The notes under the pieces were generated by a model, which saw nothing but the letters and a program-made list of their open reading frames with translations, had not been told where the DNA came from and made no database searches. Made by a program: the position numbers and the translations under genes. Positions 27,294 through 40,472 of a stretch of DNA of 64,000 nt are shown here, in pieces; position 1 is the stretch's first letter; each line of letters opens with the position of its first letter. This DNA comes from Pseudomonas sp. ok272. Lineage in GTDB: Bacteria; Pseudomonadota; Gammaproteobacteria; Pseudomonadales; Pseudomonadaceae. The DNA is taken from NCBI RefSeq assembly GCF_900109995.1, contig NZ_FOCB01000002.1, forward strand, positions 226,971 to 290,970. Direction: 5' to 3'.

Positions 27294-29162
27294 ATGCGAC
27301 TGGCTTTCTCCTCACTGATCTTCACCACCCTGGCGCTGCTGTTCAACGCCAGTGCCGCGATGGCAACCGCGCAACACGCCTTGACGGTCTACGGCGAACC
27401 CGCCAAATACCCGGCCAACTTCAGTCACTTTGCCTACGTCAACCCGCTGGCTCCCAAGGGCGGGAGCATGCGCCGCTCGGCCATGGAAATCGGCCAGTTC
27501 GACCACGTGCTGCCGTACATCGACAAGGGTACTGGGGTCACGCAACTGGACGGCCTGGTGTACTCGCCCCTGGCGCAACGTTCGCTGGACGAGCCCTACA
27601 CCGTGTACGGCCTGGTGGCGGAGAAAATGGAGCGCGCCGATGACGGGATGTGGCTGCGCTTCTACCTCAATCCCAAGGCCCGGTTCGCGGATGACACACC
27701 CATCACCGCCGAAGATGTGCGCTACTCCTTCGAGCTGCTGATGACCCAGGGCAGCCTGCGCTACCGTACCCAGTTCGCCGACATCAAAGGCGTCGAGGTG
27801 GAGTCGCCGCGCACCATCCGCTTTGACTTCAAGAACAACGAAAACCGCACCCTGGCCCTGGACCTCGCCACCCTGCCGGTGTTTCCCGAACATTGGTGGA
27901 AGACACATGACTTCGCCAACGGCGGTGGCTACGACGCCCCTCTGGGCAGCGGCCCGTACCGCGTCGGCAAGGTCGACGCCGGGCGCAGCATCACCTTCGA
28001 GCGCAACCTCGACTGGTGGGGCAAGGACCTGCCCGTCAGCCGTGGCCTGTACAACTTCGATCACTTCAGCGTCGAGTTCTTCGGCGACACCGACGTCGCC
28101 CGCCAGGTACTGCGCGGTGGCGCCTACGACTACAACCGGGAGTTCTCGGCCACCGCCTACGCCATCCGCTACGACAGCCCCGCCCTGAGCGACGGCCGCC
28201 TGCAAAAGGCCCACCTGGCCACCAAGGCCCCGCAACCGTCCCAGGGCTTTGCGTTCAACCTGCAAAATCCGATGTTCCAGGATCGCCGCGTGCGCCAGGC
28301 CCTGGTGATGCTCTGGGACTTCGAGTGGAGCAACCGGCAGATGATGCGCAACACCTACATCCGCCAGCAGAGTTTCTTTTCCAACACCGAACTCGCCGCC
28401 AGGGCGCTGCCCGATGCCGGCGAGCTGGCGATCCTCGAACCCCTGCGCGGGCAGATCCCCGATGAGGTGTTCACCCAGGTGTTCGAGGCCCCGAAAACCG
28501 ACGGCAGCGGCCTGATCCGCGACAAACAATTGCAAGCCCTGACCCTGCTCGAACGCGCCGGTTGGAAACCCGATGGCGACCAGTTGGTCAATGCCCAGGG
28601 CGAACCGCTGGCCTTCAGTTTCCTCATCGCCCAGAACGGCCTGGACCGACTGTTACTGCCCTACAAGCGCAACCTGGCACAGATCGGCATCACCCTGAAC
28701 ATTCGTAAGATCGACGCCTCGCAGTACATCAATCGCCTGATGAGCCGCGACTACGACATGATCGTCACCGGCTACCCGGTCAGCACCTCGCCGGGCAACG
28801 AGCTGTTCAACTACTTTGGCTCGCAAGCGGCCAACGACCCCGGCGCGAACAACTACATGGTGCTGAAGAACCCCGCGGTCGACACCTTGATCAACGGCCT
28901 GGTCAAGGCCCGCACCCAGGCCGACATGCAGCGCCACGCCCGCGCCCTGGACCGCGTCCTGTCATGGAACTACTACTGGATTCCCAACTATTACCCCCCC
29001 GGCAGTTCGACCGTCTGGTGGAACCGCTTCGGCATCCCGGCGATACCAGCCAGTAACGACGAAGCCATCGAGAGCTGGTGGGAAATAAGCACCACGCCAT
29101 TGACCAATCAACAGATGGCGGCCGAGCGCATCCAGCACGCCAACCCCGGAGGGCCTGATTGA
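27294..29162 (+). CDS. yejA: Peptide ABC transporter periplasmic binding protein YejA
   Basis: 622 residues, SBP family 5, with a signal peptide (cleavage near [10 protein letters not shown]). It shows the YejA-type pattern [25 protein letters not shown] and [30 protein letters not shown]. The yejABEF system imports peptides (microcin C in E. coli). Some pseudomonads carry two tandem binding proteins here; only one is present. The stop overlaps the yejB start (TGATG). ATG 27294 lacks a strong ribosome site. Confidence 0.9.
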   Translation: MRLAFSSLIFTTLALLFNASAAMATAQHALTVYGEPAKYPANFSHFAYVNPLAPKGGSMRRSAMEIGQFDHVLPYIDKGTGVTQLDGLVYSPLAQRSLDEPYTVYGLVAEKMERADDGMWLRFYLNPKARFADDTPITAEDVRYSFELLMTQGSLRYRTQFADIKGVEVESPRTIRFDFKNNENRTLALDLATLPVFPEHWWKTHDFANGGGYDAPLGSGPYRVGKVDAGRSITFERNLDWWGKDLPVSRGLYNFDHFSVEFFGDTDVARQVLRGGAYDYNREFSATAYAIRYDSPALSDGRLQKAHLATKAPQPSQGFAFNLQNPMFQDRRVRQALVMLWDFEWSNRQMMRNTYIRQQSFFSNTELAARALPDAGELAILEPLRGQIPDEVFTQVFEAPKTDGSGLIRDKQLQALTLLERAGWKPDGDQLVNAQGEPLAFSFLIAQNGLDRLLLPYKRNLAQIGITLNIRKIDASQYINRLMSRDYDMIVTGYPVSTSPGNELFNYFGSQAANDPGANNYMVLKNPAVDTLINGLVKARTQADMQRHARALDRVLSWNYYWIPNYYPPGSSTVWWNRFGIPAIPASNDEAIESWWEISTTPLTNQQMAAERIQHANPGGPD

Positions 29163-30223
29163 TGCTGGCTTACATCCTGCGGCGCTTGCTGCTGATCATC
29201 CCGACGCTGGTAATCATCCTGCTGGTCAACTTCGCCATCGTGCAGGCCGCCCCCGGTGGCCCGGTCGAGCAAGCCATCGCCCGCCTCCAGGGGATTGGCG
29301 GCGGCACCAGCCTTGGCGGCGCCGCCGATACGCTAAGCCATGGTTCACGGGCCAGTCGCGGCCTGGACCCACAACTGATCAAGGACATCGAGAAACAGTA
29401 CGGTTTCGACAAGCCGGCCCATGAACGCCTGTGGCTGATGCTCAAGAGCTACGCGCAACTGGACTTCGGCAAGAGCTTCTTTCGCGGCGCCTCGGTCACC
29501 GACCTGATCCTGGAAAAAATGCCGGTGACCCTCTCCCTCGGGCTCTGGGCGACACTGATCACCTACCTGGTGTCGATCCCGCTGGGCATCCGCAAGGCGG
29601 TGCATCACGGCAGCCCGTTCGATATCTGGAGCAGCACCGCCATCGTCATCGGCTACGCCATGCCCGCGTTCCTGTTCGCCATGTTCCTGATCGTGGTCTT
29701 TGCCGGCGGCACCTCGCTGAATTGGTTTCCGGTGCGTGGCCTGGTCTCGGACAACTTCGAACAGCTGTCGACACTGGGCAAGATCGCCGACTACTTCTGG
29801 CACCTGGTGCTGCCGGTGACCGCGCTGGTGGTGGGCGGCTTTGCCACGCTGACCATCCTGACCAAAAACTCGTTCCTCAATGAAATCACCCGCCAGTACG
29901 TGGTCACCGCCCGCGCCAAGGGTTTGAGCGAGCGCCGCGTGCTGTACGGCCATGTGTTCCGCAATGCCATGCTGCTGGTAGTGTCGGGGATCCCGCAGGC
30001 CTTCATCAGCGTGTTCTTCGCTGGCTCCCTGCTGATCGAAGTGATTTTTTCCCTCGATGGCCTGGGGCGCATGAGTTACGAAGCCGCCGTGTCCCGGGAC
30101 TACCCGGTGGTGTTTGGCTCGCTGTTCATCTTCACCCTGTTCGGCCTGCTGATAAAACTCATCGGCGACCTGTGCTACACCCTGGTCGACCCGCGCATCG
30201 ACTTTGCCGCGAGGAACGCCTGA
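29162..30223 (+). CDS. yejB: Peptide ABC transporter permease YejB
   Basis: 353-residue inner-membrane permease of the DppB/OppB class: begins [37 protein letters not shown], with a large periplasmic insertion (residues about 40-100) and the EAA loop ([20 protein letters not shown]). It pairs with YejE. Start and stop both overlap neighbours as TGATG, so translation is coupled along the operon. Confidence 0.93.
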   Translation: MLAYILRRLLLIIPTLVIILLVNFAIVQAAPGGPVEQAIARLQGIGGGTSLGGAADTLSHGSRASRGLDPQLIKDIEKQYGFDKPAHERLWLMLKSYAQLDFGKSFFRGASVTDLILEKMPVTLSLGLWATLITYLVSIPLGIRKAVHHGSPFDIWSSTAIVIGYAMPAFLFAMFLIVVFAGGTSLNWFPVRGLVSDNFEQLSTLGKIADYFWHLVLPVTALVVGGFATLTILTKNSFLNEITRQYVVTARAKGLSERRVLYGHVFRNAMLLVVSGIPQAFISVFFAGSLLIEVIFSLDGLGRMSYEAAVSRDYPVVFGSLFIFTLFGLLIKLIGDLCYTLVDPRIDFAARNA

Positions 30224-31245
30224 TGCTCACGCTCTCGCCCCTGGCGCGCCGGCGCTTCGAGCGCTTTAAGAAGAACCGCCGGGGCTGGTGGTCGCTGTGG
30301 CTGTTCATCGGCCTGTTCCTCCTGACCCTGGGCGGTGAATTGATCGCCAATGACAAGCCTCTGCTGCTCAGCTACCAGAACACCCTGTACTTCCCGGCGT
30401 TCAAGCGCTACACCGAGCAGGCATTCGGCGGCCAACTGCCGTTCCAGGCCGACTACCGAAGCGACTACGTGCAGAAGCTGATCAAGCAGGACGGTGGCTG
30501 GATGCTGTTCCCACCAATCCCCTTCAGCGACGACACCCCCAACTACGACCTCGATCAACCCGCCCCCAGCCCTCCGTCGAGCGTCAACTGGCTGGGCACC
30601 GACGATCAGGCCCGGGACGTGCTGGCGCGGGTGATCTTTGGCGCCCGGGTGTCGATCCTGTTCGCCCTGGCATTGACCTTCATCAGCGCCCTGATCGGGA
30701 TTGCCGCCGGTGCCTTGCAGGGCTACTACGGCGGCTGGGTGGACCTGATCGGTCAGCGTCTGCTGGAAGTCTGGTCGGGGCTGCCGGTGCTGTACCTGCT
30801 GATCATCCTTTCCGGGTTTGTCGAGCCCAACTTCTGGTGGCTGCTGGGGATCATGGCGCTGTTTTCCTGGCTGGCCCTGGTGGACGTGGTGCGCGCCGAG
30901 TTCCTGCGCGGGCGCAACCTGGAATACGTCAAGGCCGCCCGCGCCCTGGGCTTGAGCGACCGCAAGGTGATCGTGCGGCACATCCTGCCCAACGCGATGA
31001 ACGCCACCCTGAGCTACCTGCCATTCATTCTGACCGGGGCGATCTCGACCCTCACCGCCCTTGATTTCCTCGGCTTCGGCATGCCCGCCGGCAGCGCGTC
31101 CCTGGGCGAGTTGATCGGCCAGGGCAAGCAGAACCTGCAAGCACCCTGGCTGGGCCTGACGGCGTTCTTTACCCTGGCGCTGATTCTTTCTTTGCTCGTG
31201 TTTATCGGTGAGGCACTGCGTGATGCGTTTGATCCCCGCTCTTGA
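30223..31245 (+). CDS. yejE: Peptide ABC transporter permease YejE
   Basis: 340-residue permease of the DppC/OppC class, with the cytoplasmic N-terminus RRRFERFKKNRRGWWSLW, a first helix at about 22-44, and the EAA loop (AARALGLSDRKVIVRHILPNAMN). The GTDDQARDVLARVIFGARVS motif before the core domain is typical of OppC proteins. Start 30223 (TGATG with yejB) is chosen; the extension to 30172 lies within yejB. Confidence 0.93.
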   Translation: MLTLSPLARRRFERFKKNRRGWWSLWLFIGLFLLTLGGELIANDKPLLLSYQNTLYFPAFKRYTEQAFGGQLPFQADYRSDYVQKLIKQDGGWMLFPPIPFSDDTPNYDLDQPAPSPPSSVNWLGTDDQARDVLARVIFGARVSILFALALTFISALIGIAAGALQGYYGGWVDLIGQRLLEVWSGLPVLYLLIILSGFVEPNFWWLLGIMALFSWLALVDVVRAEFLRGRNLEYVKAARALGLSDRKVIVRHILPNAMNATLSYLPFILTGAISTLTALDFLGFGMPAGSASLGELIGQGKQNLQAPWLGLTAFFTLALILSLLVFIGEALRDAFDPRS

Positions 31246-31265
31246 GCCCCGGTCCTGAGGTGACT

Positions 31266-32846
<1,581 letters not shown>

Positions 32847-32868
32847 TCCCGCCAGACCGCAGCGCGGC

Positions 32869-32950
32869 CATCGCCGGCAAGCCGGTCTCGCTCCCACAGG
32901 GGAATGAACGCGTACCTAATGTGGGAGCGAGCCTGCTCGCGAAGAGGCCC
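32869..32950. repeat. Two divergent REP elements
   Basis: A reverse REP (GCCGGC core) followed by a forward REP (CTCGCG core), i.e. outward-facing arms of unlike type, between yejF and the sigma-54 activator gene. Confidence 0.85.
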
Positions 32951-32985
32951 ACACCGACATTCCATTGCCCTTGGACACACCACCG

Positions 32986-34401
32986 ATGACCCCCACCGAA
33001 AGCCTCAAGGACTACCAGCGTGTGCGCCTGCTGGCGATCCGCTCCTTGTTCGAAATCATCGAGCAGTCCAGCGAAGGCACGGTGATCGTCGACCGCGACG
33101 CCAATATCGTCTGGATGAACGAGCGCTATGCCCGGCGCTTTGGCCTGGAGTCGGCCGATGTGGCCATCGGCAAGCCATGCGAAAGCGTGATCCCCGGCAG
33201 CCTGCTGCGCGAAGTGGTGCGCACCGGCCGGCCGATCCTGCTGGACATGCAAGACACCTCCAAGGAACCCCTGGTGGTGATGCGCCTGCCGATTCATGAC
33301 GACACGGGCGCAGTGATCGGCGCCATCGGCTTTGCCTTGTTCGATGAGTTGCGCAGCCTGTCGCCGATGCTCAAGCGCTACCTGAGCCTGCAAGAAGAAT
33401 TGGCCTCGACCCGCTCGCTCCTGCGGGCACGACAGACCAAGTACACCTTCGCCCACTTCATCGGCACCAGCGCCGCCAGCCTGGAGGTCAAGCGCCGGGC
33501 CCGACGCAGCGCCAGCACCGAGTCGCCGGTGTTGCTGCTGGGGGAAACCGGCACCGGCAAAGAGCTGCTGGCCCAGGCCATCCATGGCGCCTCGCCACGG
33601 GCGCACAAAGCCTTTGTCAGCATCAACAGCGCGGCGATTCCCGAGTCGCTGCTGGAAGCCGAATTCTTCGGCACCGCCCCCGGCGCCTTTACCGGCGCCG
33701 ACCGCAAGGGGCGTCCCGGCAAGCTACAGATCGCCCAGGGCGGCACGCTGTTCCTCGATGAGATCGGTGACATGCCGCTGCCCCTGCAAAGCAAGCTGCT
33801 GCGGGTGTTGCAGGAGAAAGAGTACGAGCCGGTGGGCTCCAACGAAGTGATCCAGAGCGACGTGCGGATCATCGCCGCCACCTCCACCGACCTCGAAGCG
33901 GCGATCAAGCGCGGGGAGTTCCGTGCCGACCTGTATTACCGCCTCAACGTCCTGCCGATCCAGGTCCCGGCGCTGCGCGAACGGCTGGACGACCTGCCGG
34001 CGCTGAGCGAAGCGATCCTCGAAGAACTGCGCAGCCAACACGAACTCGACAGCCAGGCCCTGGCCTTGCTCGGCCAGCACGCGTGGCCGGGGAACATTCG
34101 CGAGCTGCGCAACGTGCTGGAACGGGCGGCACTGCTCAGCGACGACCTGGTCCTCGGTGCTAGCGAGATTCGGGCGGCGATTGGCAACCTCGTGCCGGTG
34201 CAACGCTCGACCGTGCTGGCCCTGGAACCGATTCCCCATGAAAGCTTCAGCGCCGCCCGCGAGCGCTTCGACCGGCAGTTGATCGAGAGCGCCCTGGCGC
34301 ACTGCGGGGGCAAGGTCATTGCAGCGGCGGCGTACCTCGGGCTGGGGCGTTCGACGCTGTACAAGAAGATGGTGGCGCTGGGCATTGCCGAGTCTCAATA
34401 A
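32986..34401 (+). CDS. Sigma-54-dependent activator of 3-hydroxybutyrate catabolism (HbcR-like)
   Basis: 471 residues: N-terminal PAS domain (about 20-125), AAA+ domain (about 155-390) with Walker A GETGTGKE, an intact GAFTGA loop for sigma-54 contact and Walker B GGTLFLDEIGD, and a C-terminal Fis-type helix-turn-helix (CGGKVIAAAAYLGLGRSTLYKKM). It resembles P. aeruginosa PA2005 (HbcR), the activator of (R)-3-hydroxybutyrate use, and precedes the same genes. ATG 32986 has no strong ribosome site; TTG 32965 is the alternative. Confidence 0.85.
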   Translation: MTPTESLKDYQRVRLLAIRSLFEIIEQSSEGTVIVDRDANIVWMNERYARRFGLESADVAIGKPCESVIPGSLLREVVRTGRPILLDMQDTSKEPLVVMRLPIHDDTGAVIGAIGFALFDELRSLSPMLKRYLSLQEELASTRSLLRARQTKYTFAHFIGTSAASLEVKRRARRSASTESPVLLLGETGTGKELLAQAIHGASPRAHKAFVSINSAAIPESLLEAEFFGTAPGAFTGADRKGRPGKLQIAQGGTLFLDEIGDMPLPLQSKLLRVLQEKEYEPVGSNEVIQSDVRIIAATSTDLEAAIKRGEFRADLYYRLNVLPIQVPALRERLDDLPALSEAILEELRSQHELDSQALALLGQHAWPGNIRELRNVLERAALLSDDLVLGASEIRAAIGNLVPVQRSTVLALEPIPHESFSAARERFDRQLIESALAHCGGKVIAAAAYLGLGRSTLYKKMVALGIAESQ

Positions 34402-34439
34402 CGAGACATGCATCTATATAAGTAGACAGCAACAAAAGC

Positions 34440-34505
34440 TTCGCGAGCAGGCTCGCTCCCACGGGGAAATGCGTGCCAACTGTGGGAGCGAGCCTGCTCG
34501 CGAAG
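34440..34505. repeat. Two divergent REP elements
   Basis: A reverse REP then a forward REP, both of the CTCGCG type, facing outward across a 20-base spacer just after the activator gene. Confidence 0.88.
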
Positions 34506-34604
34506 AGGCCCGCCAGCCAAACAAACATCTCAAAACAGAGACAAAACATTAGCAAATATTACCGAAACAATTAAATATCTATATATATCAATAAGTTACA
34601 AACA

Positions 34605-34620
34605 TGGCACACATCTCGCT
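34605..34620 (+). promoter_or_regulatory. Sigma-54 (-24/-12) promoter of the 3-hydroxybutyrate operon
   Basis: TGGCACacatcTCGCT matches the consensus TGGCAC-N5-TTGCW at all but one position, with GG and GC at the required 10-base separation. It lies 58 bases before the permease start in an AT-rich stretch, next to a gene for a sigma-54 activator. Confidence 0.85.
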
Positions 34621-34678
34621 ATAGCCTTCCCTCACACCCGCTCCACCCCAAAAAAATAACAACCACAGGAGACACACC

Positions 34679-36070
34679 ATGAGTGTGATCATCGCCCTGG
34701 CAGCCCTCGCGCTGCTGATGCTGGCTGCCTACCGTGGCTACAGCGTTATCCTCTTTGCCCCGATTGCCGCCCTTGGCGCCGTCCTGCTCACCGACCCCTC
34801 CGCCGTCGCGCCGGCCTTCACGGGCGTGTTCATGGAGAAAATGGTCGGTTTCATCAAACTGTATTTCCCGGTGTTCCTGCTCGGCGCCGTGTTCGGCAAG
34901 CTGATCGAGTTGTCGGGCTTCTCGCGCTCGATTGTCGCCGCCGCCATTCGCCTGCTCGGCAGCCGCCAGGCGATGCTGGTGATCGTGTTGGTCTGCGCCC
35001 TGCTCACCTACGGCGGCGTCTCGCTGTTCGTGGTGGTGTTCGCGGTCTATCCGTTTGCCGCCGAGATGTTCCGCCAGAGCAACATCCCCAAGCGCCTGAT
35101 CCCGGCGACCATCGCCCTTGGCGCGTTCTCGTTCACCATGGACGCCCTGCCCGGCACCCCGCAGATCCAGAACATCATCCCCAGCACCTTCTTCAACACC
35201 ACCGCCTGGGCCGCGCCGTGGCTGGGGGTGATTGGCACCATCTTCGTGTTCTGTGCCGGCATGCTGTTCCTCCAGCGCCAGCGCAATAAAGCCCAGCGCG
35301 CCGGCGAAGGCTACGGCACCGAGCTGCGCAATGAGCCGGAAACCGCCGACGACCTCAAGCTGCCCAATCCGTGGCTGGCCCTGTCACCCTTGCTGGCGGT
35401 CGGCATCATGAACCTGCTGTTCACCCACTGGATCCCGCAGTGGTACGGCAAGACCCACAGCCTCAGCCTGCCGGGCATGACCGCCCCAGTCACCACCGAA
35501 ATCGCCAAGCTCACGGCGATCTGGGCCGTACAGGCGGCGTTGCTGGTGGGCATCCTCATGGTCCTGGTGTTCGGCTTCACGGCGATTCGCAGCAAGCTCG
35601 CCGAAGGCAGCAAGAGCGCGGTCAGCGGCGCCTTGCTCGCGGCGATGAACACCGCCTCCGAGTACGGCTTTGGCGCGGTGATCGCTTCCCTGCCGGGCTT
35701 CCTGGTCTTAGCCGACTGGCTCAAGAGCATTCCCAACCCGCTGGTCAACGAAGCGATCACCGTGACCCTGCTGGCGGGCATCACCGGCTCTGCCTCGGGC
35801 GGCATGAGCATCGCCCTGGCGGCCATGGCCGACAACTTCATCGCCGCCGCCCACGCGGCCAACATCCCGCTGGAAGTGCTGCACCGGGTGGCCGCCATGG
35901 CCAGCGGTGGCATGGACACCCTGCCGCACAACGGCGCGGTGATCACCCTGCTGGCCGTCACCGGCCTGACGCACCGCGAAGCCTACAAAGACATTTTCTG
36001 TATTACGCTGATCAAGACCCTGGCGGTCTTCGTCGTCATCGCTACGTTCTACGCCACCGGCATTGTGTGA
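34679..36070 (+). CDS. GntP-family permease, probable 3-hydroxybutyrate transporter
   Basis: A 463-residue polytopic inner-membrane protein of the gluconate/GntP family (about 12 hydrophobic segments; signature-like ASGGMDTLPHNGAVITLLAVTGLTHREAYKDIF near the C-terminus). Family members beside bdhA are D-beta-hydroxybutyrate permeases. It is the first gene after the sigma-54 promoter and lies 7 bases before bdhA. Confidence 0.87.
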   Translation: MSVIIALAALALLMLAAYRGYSVILFAPIAALGAVLLTDPSAVAPAFTGVFMEKMVGFIKLYFPVFLLGAVFGKLIELSGFSRSIVAAAIRLLGSRQAMLVIVLVCALLTYGGVSLFVVVFAVYPFAAEMFRQSNIPKRLIPATIALGAFSFTMDALPGTPQIQNIIPSTFFNTTAWAAPWLGVIGTIFVFCAGMLFLQRQRNKAQRAGEGYGTELRNEPETADDLKLPNPWLALSPLLAVGIMNLLFTHWIPQWYGKTHSLSLPGMTAPVTTEIAKLTAIWAVQAALLVGILMVLVFGFTAIRSKLAEGSKSAVSGALLAAMNTASEYGFGAVIASLPGFLVLADWLKSIPNPLVNEAITVTLLAGITGSASGGMSIALAAMADNFIAAAHAANIPLEVLHRVAAMASGGMDTLPHNGAVITLLAVTGLTHREAYKDIFCITLIKTLAVFVVIATFYATGIV

Positions 36071-36077
36071 GGTATTC

Positions 36078-36851
36078 ATGACAACTCTTTCGGGCAAGAC
36101 CGCCTTGGTCACCGGCTCCACCAGCGGGATTGGCCTGGGCATTGCCCTGAGCCTGGCCAAGGCCGGCGCCAACCTGATCCTCAACGGCTTTGGCGATGCC
36201 AGCGCGGTGATCGCCGAGGTCGCCCGGTTTGGCGGCAAGGTCGGTCATCACCCGGCCGACGTCAGCGACCCGGCGCAGATCGGCGACATGATCGCCTACG
36301 CCGAGCGCGAGTTCGGTGGCGTCGACATCCTGGTCAACAACGCCGGCATCCAGCACGTCTCCGCCGTCGAGGACTTCCCGGTGGAGCGCTGGGACTCGAT
36401 CATCGCGATCAACCTGTCGTCGGTGTTCCACAGCACCCGCCTGAGCCTGCCGGGCATGCGCGCCAAGGGCTGGGGACGGATCGTCAACATCGCCTCGGTG
36501 CACGGCCAGGTCGGTTCGGTGGGCAAGGCGGCCTATGTCGCCGCCAAGCACGGGGTGATCGGCCTGACCAAGGTGGTGGGCCTGGAGACCGCCACCAGCA
36601 ACGTCACCTGCAACGCCATCTGCCCGGGCTGGGTGCTGACCCCACTGGTGCAGAAGCAGATCGACGAGCGCATCGCCACCGGCCAAGACCCGCAGCAGGC
36701 CCAGCATGACTTGCTGGCCGAGAAGCAACCCTCGCTGGAGTTCGTCACCCCGCCGCAACTGGGCGAGCTGGTGCTGTTCCTGTGCAGCGAAGCCGGCGCC
36801 CAGGTCCGTGGCGCGGCGTGGAACATCGATGGCGGGTGGTTGGCGCAGTAA
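36078..36851 (+). CDS. bdhA: D-(-)-3-hydroxybutyrate dehydrogenase
   Basis: A 257-residue short-chain dehydrogenase: NAD-binding TGSTSGIG at residues 12-19, NNAG, active-site Ser in NIASVHGQ and YVAAKHG (Tyr/Lys), and a C-terminus GAAWNIDGGWLAQ. It oxidises (R)-3-hydroxybutyrate to acetoacetate, which the synthetase encoded next activates. ATG 36078 has GAGG upstream; the extension to 36063 overlaps the permease gene. Confidence 0.93.
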   Translation: MTTLSGKTALVTGSTSGIGLGIALSLAKAGANLILNGFGDASAVIAEVARFGGKVGHHPADVSDPAQIGDMIAYAEREFGGVDILVNNAGIQHVSAVEDFPVERWDSIIAINLSSVFHSTRLSLPGMRAKGWGRIVNIASVHGQVGSVGKAAYVAAKHGVIGLTKVVGLETATSNVTCNAICPGWVLTPLVQKQIDERIATGQDPQQAQHDLLAEKQPSLEFVTPPQLGELVLFLCSEAGAQVRGAAWNIDGGWLAQ

Positions 36852-36871
36852 GGCCCCTCACCCCGGCACTT

Positions 36872-36959
36872 GTGGGAGCGAGCCTGCTCACGAAAGCCGT
36901 GTGTCAGGCCATGCAAATGGCGACTGATACGCCCTCTTCGCGAGCAGGCTCGCTCCCAC
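36872..36959. repeat. REP pair (REPIN)
   Basis: Forward REP (one base off: CTCACG) and its inverse around a 40-base spacer, between bdhA and the acetoacetyl-CoA synthetase gene. Confidence 0.9.
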
Positions 36960-36987
36960 ACACATCATAAGAACAAGAGACGCCCAC

Positions 36988-38943
<1,956 letters not shown>

Positions 38944-38996
38944 CTTCAGGCATAATCCGCCGCCTGCCGTCACCACCGTTGCAAGGTACTTGCCCC

Positions 38997-39272
38997 ATGA
39001 AAGCCCAAGCCCGCCATATCCTGGTGAAAACCGCCGAAGAAGCCGAACAGCTCAAGCAACGCATCGCCAAGGGCGAAGCCTTCGATGTGCTGGCCAAGAA
39101 ATACTCCACCTGCCCGTCCGGCAAGCGTGGCGGTGACCTGGGGGAAGTGCGCCCGGGGCAGATGGTGGGCGTCATCGATGCGGTGATCTTCAAGAAGCCG
39201 CTGCGGGTGGTGCATGGGCCGATCAAGAGCAAGTTCGGCTATCACCTGGTGCAGGTGTTTTACCGGGATTGA
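38997..39272 (+). CDS. Parvulin-type peptidyl-prolyl isomerase (PpiC family), copy 2
   Basis: 91 residues, one parvulin domain: QARHILVKTAEEAEQLKQRI, STCPSGKRGGDLGEVRPGQM, KSKFGYHLVQVFYRD. It shares the layout of copy 1 at 26877-27158 but differs at many positions, so it is an old paralogue rather than a recent duplicate. Presumed cytoplasmic (no signal peptide). Confidence 0.92.
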   Translation: MKAQARHILVKTAEEAEQLKQRIAKGEAFDVLAKKYSTCPSGKRGGDLGEVRPGQMVGVIDAVIFKKPLRVVHGPIKSKFGYHLVQVFYRD

Positions 39273-39294
39273 TTGATGTGGCTTGCGAATCCCT

Positions 39295-39387
39295 GTGGGA
39301 GCGAGACCGGCTTGCCGGCGATAGCGGTGTGTCAGCCACCACAGGCTTCGGATGGGCGTGCCTCTTCGCGAGCAGGCTCGCTCCCAC
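39295..39387. repeat. Mixed REP pair
   Basis: Left arm of the GCCGGC type, right arm of the CTCGCG type, between converging genes ppiC copy 2 and kdgK. Confidence 0.85.
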
Positions 39388-39410
39388 AAGTGGCCGGCGC
39401 CACCGGCCTT

Positions 39411-40322
39411 TCATCGAGGAATCAACGCCCCCGGCACCTGGATCACCCGGCTCGCCAAGCCGTGCCCGGCTTCAGCCGCCTGCGCCGGGTTGTCGCCCTT
39501 GAGCCGACTGGCCAGGTACGCGGCACTGAAGGAATCCCCGGCGGCCGTGGTGTCCACCACCTTCGCGACCCGCTGCGCCGGCACGTCGAAGGACTCGCCG
39601 TCAACGCGAATCAGGCACGACTCAGCCCCTCGCTTGATGACCACCTCCGGCGTGCCGATCTTCTCGTAGGCGGCAAACACCGCATCGCCATCGGCATAGC
39701 CAAACAACGCCCGCTCATCCTCCAGGGTCAACAACGCCAGGTCGACGTACGGCAACACCTCGCGATAGGCCGCCCGGGCCTGCTCGGTAAACGCCCATAG
39801 CCGTGGCCGGTAGTTGTTATCGAAGACAATCTGCGCCCCGCGCTGGCGCGCCCGGCTCAAGGTGTCGATCAGGCGTTTGCGGCCAAACTCCCCCAGCACC
39901 GCCAGGGTAATGCCGCTCAAATACAACACGTCGTAGTCCAGCAGCGCCGCCAGGATCGGCATCGCGCTCGGGGTGGTGAAGCAATCGCGCACCGCCGCCT
40001 CGTTGCGCCAGTACAGAAAGCGGCGCTCGCCGGCCGCATCGGTCTGGATGCAGTACAAGCCGGGCAAGCGCCCCGCCAGGCGCTGGACCCGGGTCAGGCC
40101 AATGCCTTCGGCTGCCCACTGGGCACACATGGCATCGCTGAAGCTGTCATCGCCCAGCGCGGTGACGTAATCCACCCGGGCTTGGGCACCCATTTCCCGG
40201 GACAGATAGACCGCAGTGTTCAAGGTGTCGCCGCCGAAGCTCTGTTGCAGGCTACCGTCGGCGCGATGCTGGAGTTCGATCATGCATTCGCCGATCAGGG
40301 CGATGCGGATAGGGGTGTTCAT
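39411..40322 (-). CDS. kdgK: 2-dehydro-3-deoxygluconokinase (PfkB family)
   Basis: A 303-residue sugar kinase of the PfkB family: GECMIEL near the start, FGGDTLNTAVYLSR, and the C-terminal VDTTAAGDSFSAAYL with the catalytic Asp. It phosphorylates 2-keto-3-deoxygluconate (KDG). It is the last gene of the minus-strand cluster with a PLP ammonia-lyase, RidA and an importer, suggesting that KDG is made in this pathway. ATG 40322 has GGGAG upstream; the extension to 40457 runs into a REP element. Confidence 0.9.
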   Translation of the reverse strand: MNTPIRIALIGECMIELQHRADGSLQQSFGGDTLNTAVYLSREMGAQARVDYVTALGDDSFSDAMCAQWAAEGIGLTRVQRLAGRLPGLYCIQTDAAGERRFLYWRNEAAVRDCFTTPSAMPILAALLDYDVLYLSGITLAVLGEFGRKRLIDTLSRARQRGAQIVFDNNYRPRLWAFTEQARAAYREVLPYVDLALLTLEDERALFGYADGDAVFAAYEKIGTPEVVIKRGAESCLIRVDGESFDVPAQRVAKVVDTTAAGDSFSAAYLASRLKGDNPAQAAEAGHGLASRVIQVPGALIPR

Positions 40323-40360
40323 GGTGAGCTCCCTGGTCATTGATAGTGTCTGGACGGGCC

Positions 40361-40453
40361 TCTTCGCGGGTAAACCCGCTCCCACAGTGACTGTGTTGAA
40401 ACACAGATAAGCGAACAACTCATAACCTGTGGGAGCGGGCTTGCCCGCGAAGA
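40361..40453. repeat. Two divergent REP elements, GGGCTTGCCCGC variant
   Basis: A reverse REP (40361-40385) followed by a forward REP (40431-40453) between kdgK and the PLP enzyme gene. Confidence 0.85.
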
Positions 40454-40472
40454 ACACACCTGGGTCTTGAGT

